This document shows, piece by piece, positions 40,685-51,076 of a stretch of DNA of 64,000 nt; the first letter of the stretch is position 1, and every line of letters begins with the position of its first letter. The stretch is from Arthonia radiata (taxonomy: Eukaryota; Ascomycota; Arthoniomycetes; Arthoniales; Arthoniaceae), in assembly GCA_002989075.1 (NCBI GenBank), contig PSQN01000017.1:1736001-1800000 (forward strand), given 5' to 3'. The position numbers and the translations under genes are program-made. The notes below the pieces were generated by a model, which was not told where the DNA came from, did no database searches, and worked only from the letters and a program-made list of their open reading frames with translations.

Positions 40685-43039
40685 ATGCCTCAAAGCAAAG
40701 CTCAGAGGAAGTTCGAGAAGAAACACCTCCCCGGTACCCTGAAAAAGCGGAACGAAGTTAAGAAGATCAAGCAGCGACACCAGCAAAAAGCCAAGAAGCA
40801 AGAACGACGTGCAGCCCAAAATGGCACTGAAGAAGACGAGCGGAAACAAGTATCGGCAAAAGCTGAAGATGACAATGTTTCCCGTGAGAAAGCTTTCGAG
40901 AGCATGAGCGTGGATGACCTTTTCTCTGGGGGTTTCGCTGCTGCAAAGCCGGCAATCAAGCCAGGGAAGCGTCCAGGCAAGAGAAAGCGTGCGGATTCTG
41001 ACAACGAAGATGCCGATCAAGCTTCTGTGGATTCTGTGGAGGATCGTGCTGCTTCTGACGCGGCTGCCGACAGCGAAGTCGAGGACGAGGACGAGCTCCA
41101 GGCACATATGAAACAGCTCGACGACTTGTCGAAGAAAGATCCCGAATTCTACAAGTACCTGAAGGAAAATGACCCTGAACTATTGGATGTTCAAGACGAA
41201 GCGGACCTTGACGGAGTGGATGTAATCAGTGATGAGGAAGAGGACGCCAACGCCCATAAAGGCCAGAAGAAGAAGTCCAAAGAAGAGAGCAACGATGTTA
41301 CTGGCGCGACCGTCAAGCGTTGGTCACAATCAATGGAAGAGCAGCACTCGTTACGTGCAATGCGCGAGGTAGTGTTGGCCTTCCGAGCAGCCGCCCACCT
41401 CAATGACGAAGAATCCCAAACCTTCCGTTATACCATTACGGATGCGAATGCGTACCACGACCTACTACTATGTGCGCTCACCCAGGTACCCAGTGTGCTA
41501 AACCACCATCTCCCTGTTAAACAGCTTTCGAACGGCCGCGAAACCGTACCCACAGACACCAAGCAATTCCGCAATCTGACTACATTGTTCAAATCACACA
41601 CCGGGGCTCTACTACATCTCATCCAAAACCTCTCCGATGCCGCGACAACACGCAGCGCTCTCAACTCTGTCCTCGCCTTCATTCCATACATCCTTTCCTT
41701 CAAGAAGCTCGTCCGCGATGTCATCCGCACTACTGTCTCCATCTGGTCCGACCCCGCCCAGACCGAAGCCGTCCGCATCACCGCCTTCCTCCTCCTTCAA
41801 TCTCTCAACAAGAACGGGGACGCTGGCATCAAGGAGACCGTGCTCAAAACCGCGTATCAAGGCCTTCTCAAAGGCTCGCGAGCCACAACCATCCACACCC
41901 TCTCCGCCGTGAACCTCATGAAGAACAGCGCGCTCGACCTCTGGGCGCAGCTAGCACTGACCGGATCGAAGGACAAAGACAAAGACGCGCAGAACGTCCC
42001 CTACACGACCGCATTCACACTCATCCGCGCCCTCGCCATTCACCTCCGCCAATCAATCAAACACAACGCCAACGACTCCTACAAAGCCGTGTACAACTGG
42101 CAGTACGTGCACGCACTCGACTTCTGGTCCAGAGTCCTGAGCACGCACTGCAATTCTCTGACCAAAGCAACGCACGGCCGTGAATCACCGCTCCGCCCCC
42201 TTATCTACCCACTTACACAAGTCACGCTCGGCGCCCTCCGTCTGATCCCTACATCCGCTTATTTCCCACTGCGCTTCCACTGCACCCGCGCTCTCCTCCG
42301 CCTGTCAAGTGCAACAGACACATTCATTCCTCTCGCCGCCTCGCTCTGGGAAGTCCTCAATTCCGCTGAAATGCGCAAACCACCCAAACCCACCACGGTC
42401 AAGCCCCTCGACTTCGAGACGAGCATCCGCGCGCCGAAGAGCTACCTCCGCACACGCACGTATCAAGATGGCGTAGGCGAGCAGGTCGTCGAGCTCCTAG
42501 CTGAATTCTTCGGCGTCTGGTGCCGGAGCATTGCGTTTCCTGAGCTTTCGATACCGGTTGTGGTCATGCTGAAGCGGTGGTTGAAGGACGTGTCGCCTTT
42601 CGTGCCGAAGAACCTCACAAACGGCAATTTCAAAGGCAGAAAAGGCAAGGCTGCTAATGTAAAAGACACGAAAGGCAACAAGAATAGTAAAGTAAACAGT
42701 GGTGTGCGTTTACTGCTTGAGAAGATTGACGCGAATAGCAAGCATATTGAAGAGAGGCGGCGGAAGGTGGAGTTCTCACCGAAGGACCGGAGTCAGGTTG
42801 AGGCGTTTGAGAGGGAGTTGGTGTGGGAGCGGACGCCGATGGGGGCGTTTGTGGAGGGGCAGAGGAAGCAGAGGGAGGAGAGGAGGAGGGTCTTGGAGGA
42901 GGCGAGACGGGCGGACGAGGGACGGAGAAAGAAGGGAGAGGAAGAGAGCGAAGAAGAGGAAGAGGAGATGGAGGTTGAGATGGAAGGGGAGGATGAGGAC
43001 GAGGAGATGGAAGATGAGGTTGAGATGGAATCAGACTGA
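40685..43039 (+). CDS. NOC2: Noc2, nucleolar complex protein (60S export)
   Basis: This is a single exon of 784 residues from ATG 40685 (MPQSKAQRKFEKKHLPGTL). The N-terminus is Lys/Arg-rich, followed by acidic tracts and SVDDLFSGGF. The Noc2 core begins around KKDPEFYKYLKENDPELLD and includes RWSQSMEEQHSLRAMREVV, AFIPYILSFKKLVRDVI, VNLMKNSALDLWAQLA, NWQYVHALDFWSRVL, PLTQVTLGALRLIPTSAYFPLRFHC and the ELSIPVVVMLKRWLKD block. The C-terminus is a charged helix and a Glu-rich tail. Noc2 forms complexes with Noc1 and Noc3 that carry pre-60S particles through the nucleolus and nucleoplasm. The G-rich 3' end encodes the Glu-rich tail. Confidence 0.93.
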   Translation: MPQSKAQRKFEKKHLPGTLKKRNEVKKIKQRHQQKAKKQERRAAQNGTEEDERKQVSAKAEDDNVSREKAFESMSVDDLFSGGFAAAKPAIKPGKRPGKRKRADSDNEDADQASVDSVEDRAASDAAADSEVEDEDELQAHMKQLDDLSKKDPEFYKYLKENDPELLDVQDEADLDGVDVISDEEEDANAHKGQKKKSKEESNDVTGATVKRWSQSMEEQHSLRAMREVVLAFRAAAHLNDEESQTFRYTITDANAYHDLLLCALTQVPSVLNHHLPVKQLSNGRETVPTDTKQFRNLTTLFKSHTGALLHLIQNLSDAATTRSALNSVLAFIPYILSFKKLVRDVIRTTVSIWSDPAQTEAVRITAFLLLQSLNKNGDAGIKETVLKTAYQGLLKGSRATTIHTLSAVNLMKNSALDLWAQLALTGSKDKDKDAQNVPYTTAFTLIRALAIHLRQSIKHNANDSYKAVYNWQYVHALDFWSRVLSTHCNSLTKATHGRESPLRPLIYPLTQVTLGALRLIPTSAYFPLRFHCTRALLRLSSATDTFIPLAASLWEVLNSAEMRKPPKPTTVKPLDFETSIRAPKSYLRTRTYQDGVGEQVVELLAEFFGVWCRSIAFPELSIPVVVMLKRWLKDVSPFVPKNLTNGNFKGRKGKAANVKDTKGNKNSKVNSGVRLLLEKIDANSKHIEERRRKVEFSPKDRSQVEAFERELVWERTPMGAFVEGQRKQREERRRVLEEARRADEGRRKKGEEESEEEEEEMEVEMEGEDEDEEMEDEVEMESD

Positions 43040-43197
43040 GCTTGGTTGTCGCTAGTAACAGTGTGAAGAAACTCCATAAGTATGAAAAGCGAGGCCTCAA
43101 ATCAAATATAAAGCGTAAGCCTAATCCTTCATGCATAACTCGTTCTACAACCCAAACGCCAAACAATGCTTCTAACAAGCCCACTGACGCGGACCGA

Positions 43198-44964
43198 TCA
43201 AATTTCAAACCTCTCAACCCAATGCCTCGCCACTGTCCTTCCCTCCCCAAAGCCCGGCCGTTGCATCCGAACAATAATCGCCGCGTGACTGTGGTTAGCC
43301 TTCTTGATATGCACCGGGTACTTCTTCCAGCCCACCGCGTCCAGCGACTCTTTCATCTTGAACTGCTCGGGCGTTAGTGCCAGCGTCGGGAAGTCCGGGC
43401 CGTCTTTATCGTCGTCTTTCTTAGAAGATAGAGAGGCGGGATAGGAAAGCAGATGGTCGGCAGGCGGTGTGAGCGCGGATGCTGCAGCTCCGGTGGCGCC
43501 GGCGGGTGCGTTGGAGGGTGGGTGGTGGTCTTCACCGTAGGCCAAGGCGTCGTCGACGGAGGTCGTGGGCGTGGATTTGGGTGGCTGCGGGTAGCCGTTG
43601 GGTGTGGGCTGGTCGTCTTTAGGGGGCGATTGCGGCTCATTGCTATTGATGCGCCTTGCACTCTCCGCGATGCTCTTGCGCTCTTCAAGGACTTGCATGG
43701 TTGGATCCTCGTCCTCTGTGGAAGTTTGCTTCTTACCCGCTGGACACGTCTGACCACCTTCGGGCTTTTTGTGCTCGTCCGCATCTTTCAAATACTCTTG
43801 GCCATCCTTGGCGGTGAGCTCCCCCATCATCTTCTCAGCCTGCCTTTGCGCTTGTTCGATCATCAGCTGGACTTTGTACCTTCCCTTTTCGATGCCGCCT
43901 TTGCCTTCAGCGTGTTCTTGTATTCTTGTTGCGCTCTTGAAGCTCTGAATGCCGGCATTGGCGAGGAAGACGGTTGCACCTATGGGCGCTAATGTTCCGA
44001 GAAACAGGTATAGAGGTGCTTTGTTCAGGGCGTTGCGAGCACCGTTGGCGAACGCTTCACCGTAGGTAGGCGTTTCGGTCCTTTTCGCGGCCATAGCTTC
44101 TGTGTGCGGTGACTCTCCCATAGGATGCTGTAGTATGACATCTTCCCAGTCAGGAGTATAGTTGATCTTTAAGGCGTCGAGGTCGATGAATGGGTCAATG
44201 TCTTCGATGCAAGCGGTGTAGAAGGGCACGGCGCGGTCATTGACGACGTTGGCGTAGAGTATACGGTGCTTAAATCTTGAAAGTGCGCGGACGAAGATGC
44301 TGTGAGGGTCTGCGAGGACCGAAAGGATAGGTCGTCCCGTTTCCTGGAAATTGTCTGTACACCAGAGCTGTTGGCCAGAGGCGGAGAGCGTCCGGGAGCC
44401 GAGATTGTTGAAGACTTGATTAGCCCATCCTAGCAGAGGTGTCCGCGTGCCGAGATGTGGTGTTGCAAAACAGGTGAAGTTCTATGCAGCAAGTCAGCCG
44501 GTGGTGGTTCCCAGGATGCAACGAAAGCCATACAGTAGGCTGCATGCGCTCAAAGTATCCTCTGCTAAACAGTAATCCGATAGCATAGCGTGCTATAAGG
44601 CCACCGAGTGAGTATCCCACTACACTGATCTTCGTGATGTTCTTGCCAGCATTCCCCAGTTCTTCGATCTCATCTTCGATCTCTTTGGTGACGCGTTCTC
44701 CACCCAGCTCGATTCCATCGTACGTGAAGTTGCCAATGTTGCGCTTAGCGACGAGGAGGTGTAGGCCTCGGTCTTCGAACTCTGTCTGTAAAGCTTTCGA
44801 GATCTGAGCCAGATGACCAGGGTTTCCCCAGAGGCTAGCATGGTAGGCGTCAGTATACTTCACTGCGATAGGGTGGTAGGACGCGAGGCGACGGCGTACC
44901 CGTGAACAAAGACGCAAAAATGGATATCAGTAGCAGCTGGTAGCTGTTCTGTGTCTTCCGGCAT
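43198..44964 (-). CDS. LPL1: DUF676 lipase, Lpl1/YOR059C-like
   Basis: Three exons, 44964-44900, 44834-44534 and 44481-43198, give 549 residues with consistent phase. The start is MPEDTEQLPAATDIHFCVFV, leading over the first intron into HGLWGNPGHL. The nucleophile elbow G-Y-S-L-G-G is in ISVVGYSLGGLIARYAIGLL. Exon 3 has FATPHLGTRTPLLGWANQVF and VLADPHSIFVRALSRFKHR, and the likely catalytic His near the C-terminus lies in KANHSHAAIIVR, followed by ARHWVE. A hydrophobic segment (LYLFLGTLAPIGATVFLA) could anchor it to membranes or lipid droplets. Yeast Lpl1 is a lipid-droplet phospholipase of this family. The 100-residue Pro/Asp-rich insert before the last motif is extra. Confidence 0.84.
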
Positions 44965-45503
44965 GGTATCTGTAGCCTGTTGTCTGCAGCATGCTGAGCA
45001 CAAGATCTTGAGCAGGGCCGCTCTCATTTAGCCCTTCACATGCCAGTCGAGCGTCCTTCCCGCGCGATGATGACGCCGCCCTCCAACACCCCTGTTCCTT
45101 GCGAAGCTAGATCTCAACGGAGCCTAGCGCTTAGCGTACCTTGTTCCCGACCTTCAATCTGCTGCACCTTTCATCTGATGGAGTTCATCAACTCTTTCCA
45201 TCCACTTGCAGCAGGCCCAGCAGTTGTTGCGAATCCGTTACGAATCTCTGGATGGATCTGGAGCATGTTGGCGGCAATGGTGAATGACTTCGTCGTCAAT
45301 GGAGGCCAAAAACAAGCACAGACTGCAAACAGCGGTCTTTCGTCCATTGCTGCTGATCATCGCTCCTTATTAGCATGCTGATGCGCTTCGAGGCGATGCG
45401 CAACTTTCGTTGAAACACTACAAGAGACATGGACTCATAAACCCTTCGCTTCCAATCTGCTACCGTTGCCACAATCCTGACTTCCTAAGATCATTACATC
45501 AAG
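44965..45503. promoter_or_regulatory. Divergent intergenic region, LPL1 / REX3
   Basis: About 0.54 kb between start codons, with no gene visible. Confidence 0.5.
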
Positions 45504-47537
45504 ATGTTCTCGAACAAAGGCCACTTCAGCAAAATTCCTTGCCCGGTAGGAAGCGACTGTGATCTCATCGTCTGCTTCTTTCTCCACGATGGCCAGCCAA
45601 CAACTGATGCTGACGCCATGGAGGTTGAGCCTGTGGCAGCCTCCAGTCATGCCCAAGCCAAGCGGGTCAAGGTGACGTCTCAGACAACAGAATCCATACC
45701 AAGCTCATTGAATAATACCGTGCAAGCCACGCCAGCGTTCATGGGCACTCTCATATCTCAGAAGCCGCAACCCAACAAGGCCTCGGCTGTGAATGGGTCC
45801 AGCAAAGCGCCAACCAGCGATCAGCCCACGGCACTGCCAAGCAGCCACGCACCACTCATCGCCTCTGAGGCACGACCCGTCTCGCCGCCGCCTCATCGTA
45901 AACCTCAGCAAGGTCCCGCGTCAACGCCAAGCAAGGCTCCAGGTCTACCAATCAAGCATACCACGGAACCGCTCACGCCACGCATGCTCGTCCAGGCGCC
46001 CGCTTCTCATCAGACGAGGACGCTGTACCTGAAGAAGCTCCACGAGGAGATGTGCAGGCTGAATGATCAGGCTAGGAAGGAACCTGCTATGCGTGCTGTC
46101 GTCCTCGAGTCGGCTCAGCTCAAGACACTCGCACTCGATGAGGAGCAAAAGATCGCCCAAGACCACTTTTCAGTGTACGGTAATATCATTAAGCTCCGAA
46201 TGGTGGCCTACAAGAAGATGTCTGCAGAGCAATGGAAGCTCCATCTTCTTGAAACTTGCTCGGTGGGTGAGTCCGCTGAGCGACAGAAGACGCGCTCTAT
46301 CATCAAAGGTGAGCGGGTACTCGAGACTGGCCTTTCCGAGTCTGAGGAGCGGCAGATCTTGCCTCGTTTCTTTGCCAAGTTGCACGGCCTGGAGAAGTTT
46401 GGGTACGTGACCGGTGCACCGACGGATGAAGAGATTGAAGAAGTCAAGCAAGGCGACGAAGTCAATGGGGGATGGGAGAAGTGCTGTCGGTGCCAAACTC
46501 GCTTCCAAGTCTTCCCCGATCGTCGCGATGAAGACGGTGCGTTGACATCTGGCGGCAAGTGCGTCTATCATCCGGGTAGGATCGTTGCAGGTGGTAGAGG
46601 TCGTGAAACGGTCCACGGATGCTGCAACGATCCCCTGGGGAGAAGTGTCGGTTGCGACAGCTATCCTTGCCATGTCTTCAAGGTAGACAATCCTGCTCGG
46701 CTTGCGACTGTCATGCAATACCAGTATACGCCCGACAACGCTGAGATCAGCAACGACAAAGCAGTGTCCATGGACTGTGAGATGGGCTACACGACGAACG
46801 GCTTCGAGCTCATTCGTCTGACGATGCTTTCATGGCCCAAGGGTGAGAAGGTACTGGACGTATTAGTGCGACCACTTGGCTATTTACTCGATCCCAACAC
46901 GCGTTTCTCTGGCGTGAGCGCTCAGCAATTTCAAGACGCAGTACCTTATGACCCGGCTGCCAGCGCCGAGACGCGCCAGATCGTTGGCTCGCCGATTGAA
47001 GCGCGCGGTCTCTTCTTCAAGCACATCAATCCTTCCACGCCGGTCGTCGGCCATGGCCTGGACAATGACATGGCAGCGCTTCGGGTCATCCATCCGTGCA
47101 TCGTCGACACGGCGCTCCTCTGCCCACACTCCCGCGGCCTGCCATTCAGACGTGCGTTGAAGCAACTCTCGCAAGATTATCTATTCAGGACCATCCAGAA
47201 CGCCGGGCTTGCAGGCCACGACTCTGCTGAGGACGCGAAGGCTGCTGGTGATATCGCACTCGAGCTGATCAAGCGTAAGTGGAAGAAGATGAAGGACGAA
47301 GGCTGGAAGTCGGAAGATGGGAAGCTGGTAACCCCGAAGATACCCCTGCCCGACCATCATGACAAAGCCGTCAAGAACGGCGAGCTGCGCAGTCAGGAGG
47401 AGACTGAGAAGCAAGCTGAACTGTCACTCATGGAGGACCAGCGCAACCTCGAGGAAAAGAATACTCGCAAGCGTACTAGGGACGATCAAGATGATGCTAT
47501 GGGCGAGTCTGAGCGTGTCGTCCTTGATTACGACTAG
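45504..47537 (+). CDS. REX3: RNA exonuclease Rex3 (DEDDh family)
   Basis: This is a single exon of 677 residues. The N-terminus has a CCCH-like zinc finger, CPVGSDCDLIVCFFLH at about 13-28. A Ser/Pro/Ala-rich linker is followed by conserved blocks QTRTLYLKKLHEEM and FAKLHGLEKFGYVTGAPTDE, a second Cys cluster (CCRCQTRF, CVYHPGR, GCCNDP) and the exonuclease domain. DEDD acidic residues appear in VSMDCEMGY (about 421-429), in GHGLDNDMAALR and in HDSAEDAKAAGDIALELI, whose His is the expected general base. Family members trim the 3' ends of snRNAs, rRNAs and RNase P/MRP RNA; Rex3 is known for RNase MRP RNA. Confidence 0.9.
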   Translation: MFSNKGHFSKIPCPVGSDCDLIVCFFLHDGQPTTDADAMEVEPVAASSHAQAKRVKVTSQTTESIPSSLNNTVQATPAFMGTLISQKPQPNKASAVNGSSKAPTSDQPTALPSSHAPLIASEARPVSPPPHRKPQQGPASTPSKAPGLPIKHTTEPLTPRMLVQAPASHQTRTLYLKKLHEEMCRLNDQARKEPAMRAVVLESAQLKTLALDEEQKIAQDHFSVYGNIIKLRMVAYKKMSAEQWKLHLLETCSVGESAERQKTRSIIKGERVLETGLSESEERQILPRFFAKLHGLEKFGYVTGAPTDEEIEEVKQGDEVNGGWEKCCRCQTRFQVFPDRRDEDGALTSGGKCVYHPGRIVAGGRGRETVHGCCNDPLGRSVGCDSYPCHVFKVDNPARLATVMQYQYTPDNAEISNDKAVSMDCEMGYTTNGFELIRLTMLSWPKGEKVLDVLVRPLGYLLDPNTRFSGVSAQQFQDAVPYDPAASAETRQIVGSPIEARGLFFKHINPSTPVVGHGLDNDMAALRVIHPCIVDTALLCPHSRGLPFRRALKQLSQDYLFRTIQNAGLAGHDSAEDAKAAGDIALELIKRKWKKMKDEGWKSEDGKLVTPKIPLPDHHDKAVKNGELRSQEETEKQAELSLMEDQRNLEEKNTRKRTRDDQDDAMGESERVVLDYD

Positions 47538-48225
47538 ACGCTGGGACAGCGTGAGGTGGGCATGATCTGCGGTCTCGAGCTCTTGAAGCAACAAAAGTCT
47601 CTCGTGTACGAAGTAAGGGAACAAGAGGCAAAGTGTACGATTAGCGGGCGTGGGCAGCCGATACCTGGGACGAGTACGACTCCGAGCTGTGCTTGGAGAG
47701 ACTGGTGATTGTAAGATTACATTCTGATGTAACGAGAACATGAGAACACAATGTCAGGTACAAGCCTCACAACGAATTCATGGGCTCGAAATAGCCATGC
47801 ATCTACGTATCTCCTACTAGATGTTTAGTTGTATTGTTTCTAAGGTGAGATTTGCCTGACGTGTCAAACCAAAGCCAGAAGACCGCGGACTCACTCATCC
47901 GGCTCGTCTCAGCCCTATCCTATAACCATTGTACTTTTATCTCCTGCGCCTCGTATTCTTGCGCTACATTCAGCTCTGACTTCCACCTCTTGCAACCTCT
48001 GTCAAAAAAGCAGAGTCCGTGCCATCTCTCTGTTTCCAGGGTTATGCTCTGGCGATCACACGAGCGGTCCCGTCCTCCCTTGCAGTATAACCATATGCGC
48101 AGGCCACTTTAGCTGTGCCCGATGCTCCGGTGCACACGCTGGCGTGATTGCATAGCGTCAGGAATCTTCATTGAATTGCGTGGTCGGCACTAGTTTCGAC
48201 GGACAATCCTTCCAAATCCTTTATC
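47538..48225. other. Intergenic region
   Basis: About 0.7 kb between two plus-strand genes; no gene is supported. Confidence 0.55.
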
Positions 48226-49437
48226 ATGCCGCCGCCCGCACGACCATTGCGAAAGACCAACCCTATAACAATGTTCCTCGCCGCCATCCTGATCATAGGA
48301 TTTGGCTTCTGGATATTTGGAGGGTCTGAAGCGCCTGTAGAAACGCCCGCGCCGAAGACAAGTAGCAGGCAACTGTTGGGTTCGAAAGATGCGGCCTCCA
48401 ACTTCCTCTCCCCTCCCTCACTACCCTTCCGGAAACCGAAGAAACCCTATGAAAAGCAACCACCCCCTCCAGTCGTACACTATCACCTCAACAATATCAC
48501 AACATCCGCCGACCCGGTAGCGCAGCGGGAAACGGTCCTCATTCTCACACCACTTTCTCGATTCTACCCCGGATATATCGACAACTTAATGAAGCTCACG
48601 TACCCTCACGATTTGATCAGCATAGGATTTATAATACCAAAAGATAAGGATGGGAATGCGGCAACGAAGCAGCTACAGGAAAGCATAGCGCAGATACAGC
48701 AGGGTTCGGACTCGAAGCGGTTTGCGAGTATTACGATATTGCGGCAGGACTTTGAGATGAGCATACCTTCGCAGAGCGAGAAGGAGAGACACAGTATGGC
48801 GATACAAAAAGTCAGAAGAGCGGGCATGGCGCGCGCAAGGAACTCGTTGCTTTTCACCACTCTGGGTCCAACTACATCGTGGGTGTTGTGGCTGGACTCG
48901 GATATTGTAGAGACGCCGCCAGGGCTGATACAAGATCTCGCGCGACATGACAAGCCTATCATTGTGCCCAACTGCTATCAACGGTACTATAACAATGACA
49001 AGAAGAAGATGGCTACGCGGCCATATGACTTCAACAGCTGGATCGATAGCGAGCAAGCGCAGAGCATTGCGAAGGAGATGGACAAGGAGGACATCCTGCT
49101 CGAAGGCTATGCTGAGATGGCTACCTACAGATTCCTCATGGCCGGCATGTACGATGCGAACAATCCTGGAGACCAGCATACAGAGGTTCAACTGGACGGT
49201 GTGGGTGGAACAGCGCTGCTTGTGAAAGCAGAGGTACACCGCGACGGAGCCATGTTCCCGCCGTTCGCCTTTTACCATCTCATCGAGACGGAAGGCTTTG
49301 CCAAGATGGCATCACGGTTAGGATGGAAGTCTTGGGGGTAAGTTCGCAAGCTTTCAACGGTCTGGATATGGAACCCTTTTCGCTAATCACTTCCTCTCAG
49401 CTTACCGAACTATTTTGTGTTTCACTACAACGAATAG
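48226..49437 (+). CDS. MNN9: Mnn9-family alpha-1,6-mannosyltransferase, mannan polymerase subunit
   Basis: Two exons, 48226-49337 and 49401-49437, give 382 residues; the last exon encodes only LPNYFVFHYNE. This is a type II Golgi protein: a short basic N-terminus, one membrane anchor (MFLAAILIIGFGFWIF), a Pro-rich stem and the GT62 domain. The domain has TVLILTPLSRFYPGY, the metal-binding D-x-D in VLWLDSDIVETPPGL, DKPIIVPNCYQRYY, RPYDFNSWIDSEQAQ, EGYAEMATYRF, LDGVGGTALLVKAEVHRDG and HLIETEGFAKMASRLGWK. The last exon is needed for the usual G-L-P-[NH]-Y motif. Mnn9 works with Van1 or Anp1 paralogues in mannan polymerase complexes; Mnn9 is the best match but the others cannot be fully excluded. 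Confidence 0.88.
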
Positions 49438-50085
49438 AGCTGTTTTTACATGCTGTTTTGGCCTGTTGTCGGCCACCTTGTTTTCGGCATTGTCCCATTC
49501 ATTGCATGGCGCTCACGGTGGGGAAAATGGGCAATGTTTGGATATCTGGAGAAAGCAGATCTCATGATCTCAAATCATTTCCTCTTCTTCTTCTTCTTCT
49601 TCTTCTTCTTCTTCTTCTTCTTCTTCTTCTTCTTCTTCTTCTTCTTCTTCTTCTTCTTCTTCCTCTTCCCAGTGTCCTTATCTCTGTGTCAGCATTTAGT
49701 AACACGGCCCGAAAGACCACTCACAATTTTTAGAGCCAGCAATCTTCCAGCCAACATAGAACCAACAGCAATACCATATTTCGAAGAACTTTTGATCGGA
49801 TAGCAACACATGCGACCTCTTTTGCTGACTCAAGATGCTTTAGCGAAGCTTTTCGGCGATCAGGAAGAGTCCCCACAGCTCCTGGCGCCCGCCGCCGAGC
49901 TTGTAATGCGGAGCTCTGGCGTCACTGCACTGCGCGCTGCCCCAGACCTTTTGGGATCACCGTACCAGCAGAATTGTGCATGCTTTGGTTTTGGGAACCT
50001 GATAAGCATCATTCGAGCCTACTATTGAGCATGGACTTCCGCGGAGCTGCATAACTACCTCTGAGTCCTCCTAGTGACCGCTGTG
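49438..50085. other. Intergenic region with a (TTC)26 tract
   Basis: This holds the 3' flank of MNN9, the trinucleotide tract at 49585-49662 and the promoter of the DsbA-fold gene. No other gene is supported. Confidence 0.6.
49585..49662. repeat. Pure (TTC)26 microsatellite
   Basis: Twenty-six uninterrupted TTC units (GAA on the minus strand) start 148 bp after the MNN9 stop codon, flanked by CTC/CCT variants. It may lie in the 3' untranslated region of MNN9. Poly-Phe and poly-Leu open frames through it are artefacts. Confidence 0.95.
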
Positions 50086-50915
50086 ATGGGCTACGAAACC
50101 ACCATCCACTTCACCCTCGACACCATCTGCCCCTGGACTTACATCGCCAAACAGCGCCTCGACGCCGCGCGTGCCCAGATCAAGGAGTCGCACCCAGACG
50201 TACTTTCCCTCCTTCCTCACCCGTTTCATCTATTCTACCCCGTCCAAACTCCCCCCTAACAAACTCAGGCAACATTCCACCTCCACATCCACCCCTACCA
50301 ACTCCACGCCGACGCCCCCGAGAGCGGCGAAGACAAATACACCTGGTACCTCCACAACAAATACAACGACAGCGAAGACCAGATGCAGAAGTACACGACG
50401 TACATGACCGCCCTCGGGTTGTCTTCAGGTATCCACTTCAAATTCCGCGGCACGATCGCGAGTACGTTGAACGCGCATCGTGTGGTGCAGATTGTGCAGG
50501 AGAGGTATGGGGAGGAGAAGGCGGAGGGGGTCGTGAACTGTATGTTTCATGCCCGTTCTATGCCGAACCTTTGGTGGAATGAGAAGGGTAAAGTGTGAGG
50601 TTATGTGAGGCTGACAGAACAGCGTTATACAACCAATACTTCGAGCAAGAGCGGCATCCGAGTTCGAGAGAGACGCTGCTGAAAGCGACGGGTGAGGCGG
50701 GGATACCGGATGCGGAGGCAAGAAGGTTTGTGGAGGACGAGGAGGAGGGGTTGAGGGATGTGAAGCAGAAGATCGGGGAGCAGAAGGGGAATGGCGTTGA
50801 TGCTGTGCCGTATATTATTGTTGAAGGGCGGAGACGAGACTTCACGCTTGAGGGTGCGAAGGAGGTGGGGGAGTATGTGAGGACTTTGGAGCAGGTTTTG
50901 AAGGAGAGTACGTAG
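50086..50915 (+). CDS. DsbA-like thioredoxin-fold oxidoreductase (FrnE type)
   Basis: Three exons, 50086-50199, 50269-50539 and 50623-50915, give 225 residues. The N-terminus GYETTIHFTLDTICPWTYIAK carries the thioredoxin-fold active-site position as CPWT: the first Cys is kept and the second is Thr. The helical insert has KYTTYMTALGLSSGIHFKFRG and NAHRVVQIVQERYGEEKAEG. Exon 3 gives LYNQYFEQERHPSSRETLL, VEDEEEGLRDVKQKI and the cis-Pro motif in GVDAVPYIIVEGRR. These are the marks of the FrnE/DsbA superfamily, also close to kappa-class glutathione transferases. No signal peptide is visible, so a cytosolic enzyme is likely; its partner is unknown. Confidence 0.85.
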
Positions 50916-51076
50916 GGCGTGAGAGCAGGTGCTTGATGAGAGTACATGGGACCTTGATGTTGGTTTTTCATGTTGTCTGTACACGGTTGATCAATCTGTG
51001 TATTTCAAACATCCATAGAGAAACATTTCACCCACATACCGCGCTGGTTCAATGTCTCCACGTCACAGCACCTCGC

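Noticed and set aside
49323-49803. Open frames with poly-Leu or poly-Phe
   Set aside because: They read through the (TTC)26 tract and the MNN9 3' end; not proteins.
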